This document shows, one piece after another, positions 59,096 through 64,000 of a stretch of 64,000 nt of DNA (positions are counted from its first letter, which is position 1; every line of letters begins with the position of its first letter). The translations under genes were made by a program, and so were the position numbers. Location of the stretch: contig NW_002060945.1 of assembly GCF_000150275.1 (NCBI RefSeq), forward strand, positions 7,392,939 through 7,456,938. The letters run 5' to 3'. Under the pieces are notes generated by a model. It saw nothing but the letters and a program-made list of their open reading frames with translations. It searched no databases and was not told the origin of the DNA. Origin of the DNA: Trichoplax adhaerens. Taxonomy: Eukaryota; Placozoa; Uniplacotomia; Trichoplacea; Trichoplacidae.

Positions 59096-62000
59096 ATTTG
59101 TTGGACGGTAAAATGCGCTGTAATACTGTAGCGAATTTACTGTTACACGATACAAACTTGTCATTATAACGCGTTGTAAGTGTGAACGGCATACAGTACG
59201 TCTATGTACACAGTACTGTATAGAGAACATAGACAATAAAGAGAGAATAGGACTTAGTGATAGTTTTAAAATAACTTCAACTATGTGTACAATCTCTTGT
59301 CTCCCATACTAATTGAGAGTAGTAAGAACCTTCAATACAGTTGTTAGTATTAATTCTACAGAGTAATATAATACACTGTGTAATCAATCAAAATTCCCCC
59401 TTGCATAAAGGCTGTCACCCACGCGCTAGAAAGACAAGACAAACCCTTATTCCCTCTCTACGACAAGGGTGACAATTTGGATACACGTACACAATAAATG
59501 GACAGTATAGTACAGTACAGTACCGTCCATAAAATGTCGTCAACACTGTACACTGTACAGCAAGTACTGTACACTCTGCGTTTTGTAGGTCTGTTTACTA
59601 ACTTACTGCTAACTAATTGAAATGAATTAATTAATTAAATTAAGCAGAAATGATAAAAAGTTTCAACGTGATATTACTTTATTTAGAAAATATTAGTCAA
59701 TTCAAACTCGACCGTCTACTTGCTAAAGTACTTAAATTTTCTCAAATGTCAATGTTTTTAATAATACCGTACACAGAGTACGGGCAGTAATGTCAATGCT
59801 GTCTGTCTGATTATCAAAATCATGGACAGTTGAAGCAATTCTCCTCCTTCAGTATTGCCATAACGAAGAGAGTCATCAGTCTACGTACAGTAGGTCTTCT
59901 TCGTCTACAGTAATCCATGACTATAGTCAATTCATTAAGGTTAAGGTAGTCCTTGGTCAAGACCTTCGATCGTAATTAGTGGTGCATACTGTCCGCGTTC
60001 ATAGAATTACTATATGACCGTTCGTAGACGGTTTAACGGTGCTTTTTATTCAAATAAACGGTCTGCCCTTCGTCCACAATGTTGGGACCTTGAATTCCAT
60101 GTAGAACAGTAGCTCTAGCAGGCTATTTCGTTTAATTGAATTTGAATACGGTCTACTGTATGTTTCTGTGTTGTTCATTTAAACTGTCAGGGTTAAATGC
60201 CCGTAGTCTTTGACTGTGGAAATTTTCACGTACCATCGCTGCAGTCCTAATTCTGTTAATGTATATACTGTAGATTCCGCTATGTTGTTTGTTGCAATGA
60301 ACAGTATTTACTGTTAATAACTATAAAGCGAAAGAAAAACCACTTCACAGGATCTTATAATTAATCAAGTATTCTCCGTAATAAAAGATCAGAAAGTTGG
60401 TATATTATTAAGCAACAGAATACAGTAGATCATCTCAGTGTGTGTTTAAAAAGTACGTCGCTGCACTATTTAAAAGAGATTGTATTATGAAAGCACATAA
60501 GATCTGAAACTAACGTTTTCCATAGTCAAATTTACATCAAAATAATATCTCTAAGGTATACTAATGCACAGATCTTCATTCGCCTTTTTTCGGTTAATGA
60601 ATAAGCTAAACAACCAACTAATCATAATGCTTACTAAGCTAGCTGTGTCTACATAAAATCTGCAAACAAGAACTATCGTATACTATTCAATATCCAGACT
60701 GTAGACCGATCCCAATCTATTTTACAGTCCAGTGTATAACACCCGTCAATTAGTGCAACTGCACAGCCAGCTCCAGCTTATTGTAAATACGCGTATAGCT
60801 GATCTTACGATACTAGAAATCATTCAGATCTCATCAATTACCCACATAAAAGTGAAATTTCTTCGAAAGAATGTACTTTCGACCTACTATAGGTAAGTAT
60901 ACTTGATCATCTATTAATAGCGATAGCTCTAGCTATTAGAGTAAGCTATCCAATTCCTAAATATCAAATGATGGTTAGTGCAAAAATGCTACTGTAAAAA
61001 TAGTGCGGTAAATAGAATGCTAAACATAGCAAGAGGAGAATTATCGGTCGAAAATGCCGTATTATAAAATAAGTGAGTGGGTCATAGTAATTATGGTAAT
61101 ACTGTCATGGAATAGTAATCAGTCACATCTGAAAATTTCTTTTTCCATCGTTTGTAAAATATATCTTATTTGTTTGAACAGCATTTTAAATTTAAATTCA
61201 ACAAAACTGAATTTTATATCTTTTAACCTACCTATCCGTCCATTACTTTTTAAAATATTACAAGCTATAACACTAATTTAAACGTTTGAACGTAATAATT
61301 TAGACCTGATTCTAAAAATATTACAATATCACTACGGTACGGTAATTAACAACAAAGGCTAATCAATGATTAACAATATTTCGAGTGCAAAGAAAATTGA
61401 GTGGTGTTGGACAGTTAAGATTACAAGATCTAATATCTTTTCGATTAGACTACCAGGTTAATAACTATTTATGCTGTTCTACGTATGCTGGCAGTAAATA
61501 CTAACAAATGAAGTAGGTTTATTAATCCAGCATCACACCGCCTTTCACTTTGCTACACTCTTTCAGCTAGATCGGCGACAAACCCATATGATATGTGTGT
61601 TGCCTGGACAACCTTTCTAATATAAAAGTAGTAGATAGTTACACGACAGTCACTGACTTCCATAATTAGCTAAAATAATATAATGGACTAGTGATAGCTA
61701 CTAGTATATGAAATGAAGTCATTGGGTTGATTCTATTTTCCCCCCAATAGATGGATAATCTAAGCAAGACTAAGCGAAATTTTAATAAGTTTACATAGCA
61801 TCTTCTTCCGTATGCTATAAAAAAATTTGAAGGAAGTTGTTGTTATTCTCGTTGGTTCCTTACTATTGTTTCGATATGATTGTCTAAATTATTGCATCTT
61901 TTATGAAGTTTGCAGAGGAAAGTCATGTATTATTTTGCTCATTTGTACTTATTTAAAATTTGAAGGTTGTTTTTCTCCTCTTCCATACTTTACCATTGCT

Positions 62001-62583
62001 TTTCAATTTAACACAGGTTATCGTCAAAGTATATATAATAATAACATACATATTCGCCAGCTAATAATCTTTTGTTAAAATTGGCTAGTAGGAACGAAGT
62101 TTTTTGTATGCGTATGATCAATCCAATAAAATCACCCGAGTGAATGAATATTATAGAAATCGTTCTAGTTGATTTACATGATAGCGTAGGTAACTCTTGT
62201 ATTCTAATGCACTATAATGTCTGGAATAAGTAAGTTATTGTTATAAAAGGGTCTAGTTTTCTACACGCTCTTTGATACATAACCGCTTACTTCATAGCAA
62301 TAATTTGAAAATTGTAAGCCAAATTGCGTTCTACATAATCATCTATCCGTTCTGTAGTACTTTAAATTTATTTCACGAAACTGTGGCCAAAGGCTCTTCT
62401 CCCCTATACTAATTGGTGAACATGATTAATATACTATATTTTACACATGGACAGGCACTTCATAGTGATCTGCTTAATATTATGCAGTAATTCAATTTAC
62501 TTTATAGTAGAATTTGTCAAACGAAGAAATTATCTTATATAGCTTTAGTAAACAATAACAAATTCTTTTGTTTCATAGTTTAA
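59096..62583. other. No recognised gene
   Basis: AT-rich sequence. An ORF at 61054-61281 (+) starts with a hydrophobic stretch (MPYYKISEWVIVIMVILSW) that could pass for a signal peptide, but it continues as low-complexity sequence. The open frame at 61827-62078 begins with TTG. Neither is supported as a gene. Confidence 0.35.
61599..61612. promoter_or_regulatory. X-box-like motif, weak
   Basis: gttgcctggacaac fits GTTGCC-N2-RRNAAC but departs from RGYAAC at one position. No gene is recognised next to it. Confidence 0.15.
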
Positions 62584-62894
62584 TTATATTTTTTGCATAC
62601 AATCTAATAGCAGGTTAGAAGTGTAGATGCTAGATAGATATTACAGTAAAATTTAATTAAAATCTCCATTAATCAAATATTTTTCGTTTATTAAAGTGAG
62701 TGCTGCACCTTTCTTCAGAATTTGGATGTAATATTTGATTAGATGTCTTAATAGCAGAGCTAGATTACTATAACAAGAACTAAAAACGTCTGCTTAAATT
62801 AACTTACCATGAAATCTAAGCCGCCTATATTAGACTTTAATAACTTTGCAGGATAAGCTAATTTGCATAAGAAACTTTGCTTAATACTATACAT
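62584..62894 (-). CDS. Weak candidate: three-exon small or partial gene, unrecognised
   Basis: Minus-strand pieces 62894-62808, 62746-62709 and 62629-62584 join in phase through GT-AG introns to give 56 codons and a TAA. It starts MYSIKQSFLCKLAYPAKLL, continues TSNQILHPNSEE and ends LLLDCMQKI. The first donor (ATG/gtaagt) is strong; the acceptors are ordinary. It may be the end of a longer gene whose upstream exons were not found, or a chance assembly in AT-rich DNA. No family was recognised. Confidence 0.18.
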
Positions 62895-64000
62895 CGGCTT
62901 TTATTGTACTTACTTACCTACCATTTAAATAAAATTGTTGTCAGATACATAAAATAATTACGCTTTTTTCCATAATTTATTCACTGTGAATTATAAAGTA
63001 GATCTCTGCAAATACAAAAACAGTATAGTATACCTTATTACTTTAGCTTTCAGCTAAAAAGCACAACATTTAATATAATTTTTTTTAACACCTCTTACAA
63101 TAGCATCGACTTTCAGTTGCTACTGTTATTATTTATCATAATTATTGAAATTTAAAAAAATTCTGGCAGTGCATAAAAGTTTCAATCTGTTACATCATCT
63201 TTAAGTTTGATCTATTAACACTGTATTGGTCTGGATTTAATATAAACTACAGTGAGAACTTGAGGGTTTGTGAATAGTGTAAAATACTGATAAAGAGATT
63301 CGTTGGAGCTTGCTATTAATTTAATAATCTAAACAACAATATATACGATTAAGGTATAAATCTTTTCATGTAATTTATTTTCATTGATTTTGGGATAAGT
63401 CTATAATATGCGTTCATACCACCTGTTGGCTAGACATAATACGTCCTCAGCACCTACCGAAACAATAACGTAAGTTCTGAGAATTCTCATACATTTAAAG
63501 TGATAGCATTTATAATATATTTAATAAATATTAAGAATTAATATTAAGTATTAAGCTAAGTGAAATTTTAATTAGTTTGTATCTACTTTCGCTTGTTCTT
63601 AAATTTTTCAGGGAATTTCTGTCAGTCATGTAGGATTCTGGTACGTTACTTTTATTTCGAAGCAATAATTATCTATATTATATTATATCATACATGAGGT
63701 TTGTTTGTTAAGTCAGATATAAAGAGCGCAGCGCCATAGCTATATTTTAATAACTCTAAAAGGAAATCGAATGTTATTTTACTCATTAGCATCTATCATA
63801 TTCTACTTGAATTTAAAGGTTGTCTTCCCTGTCTATCCTATTATATCTTTGTTTATTATTATAGTTAATGGTTTAAGTTAAAATCTTTAAACAATAATAT
63901 TTTATTAAAATAGATCGATCAGAACAATTACCTTGATTACTTTCGTACACATAGTGACTAATTGAATGAGATGATTGCGGTAAATAGTTAATAGATATAT
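62895..64000. other. No recognised gene at window end
   Basis: AT-rich sequence. An ATG at 63409 opens 21 codons (MRSYHLLARHNTSSAPTETI) up to a good donor (gtaagt). It could be a first exon of a gene running past the window, but the next acceptor leads quickly to a stop. Confidence 0.25.

Noticed and set aside
61827..62078. 83-codon hydrophobic ORF, considered as a receptor exon
   Set aside because: It starts at TTG, has no clear splice borders, and a loosely similar AT-rich stretch at 63.75 kb is not open in the same way.

Overview
The window looks like nuclear DNA of an early-branching animal. It is AT-rich, its genes carry many short GT-AG introns, and its proteins are animal or eukaryotic families (PDE8, CCHCR1, BCAS2, cyclin B, GOLM-like, ARL14EP-like). 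A placozoan such as Trichoplax fits best, but that assignment is an inference from gene structure and base composition. No transposase, reverse transcriptase, CRISPR array or complete tRNA gene was recognised. Two runs of N (16929-16982 and 58681-58730) mark assembly gaps.

Layout. At 411-812 (+) lie the last two exons of an ARL14EP-like gene. At 2346-5795 (-) is a four-exon GOLM1/GOLM2-like Golgi membrane protein with a charged 26-residue repeat. Around 6.4-8.3 kb sits a puzzling block: four tandem copies of a 200-bp unit that looks like an exon plus a mini-intron, an 80-codon open stretch, and a possible two-exon small membrane protein on the minus strand. From 8.3 to 18 kb no gene is recognised.

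The main gene is a complete PDE8-type cAMP phosphodiesterase (18057-40947, +). It was rebuilt exon by exon: 26 exons, all phases consistent, 790 residues. Its second intron is about 10.9 kb, far larger than the other 24, and lies in a compositionally different stretch rich in homopolymer runs, minisatellites and inverted repeats. After a 4.5-kb convergent spacer comes a complete 16-exon CCHCR1 orthologue (45432-51145, -; 703 residues) with an RFX X-box about 245 bp upstream of its start codon. Between CCHCR1 and the divergently transcribed splicing factor BCAS2/SPF27 (53647-56189, +; 9 exons, 214 residues) lies a seven-copy, 103-bp tandem repeat. Every copy carries a perfect palindromic CRE. 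The 3' half of a cyclin B gene (57547-58662, -) follows; its N-terminal exons are missing at the assembly gap. The last 5 kb shows only simple repeats and one weak candidate gene.

The genes do not form an operon-like unit. Themes that may connect them are cAMP (PDE8 and the CRE array) and centriole or cilium biology (CCHCR1 and its X-box). Both links are inference. All exon models were derived by reading splice sites and reading frames by eye and have not been checked against transcripts.
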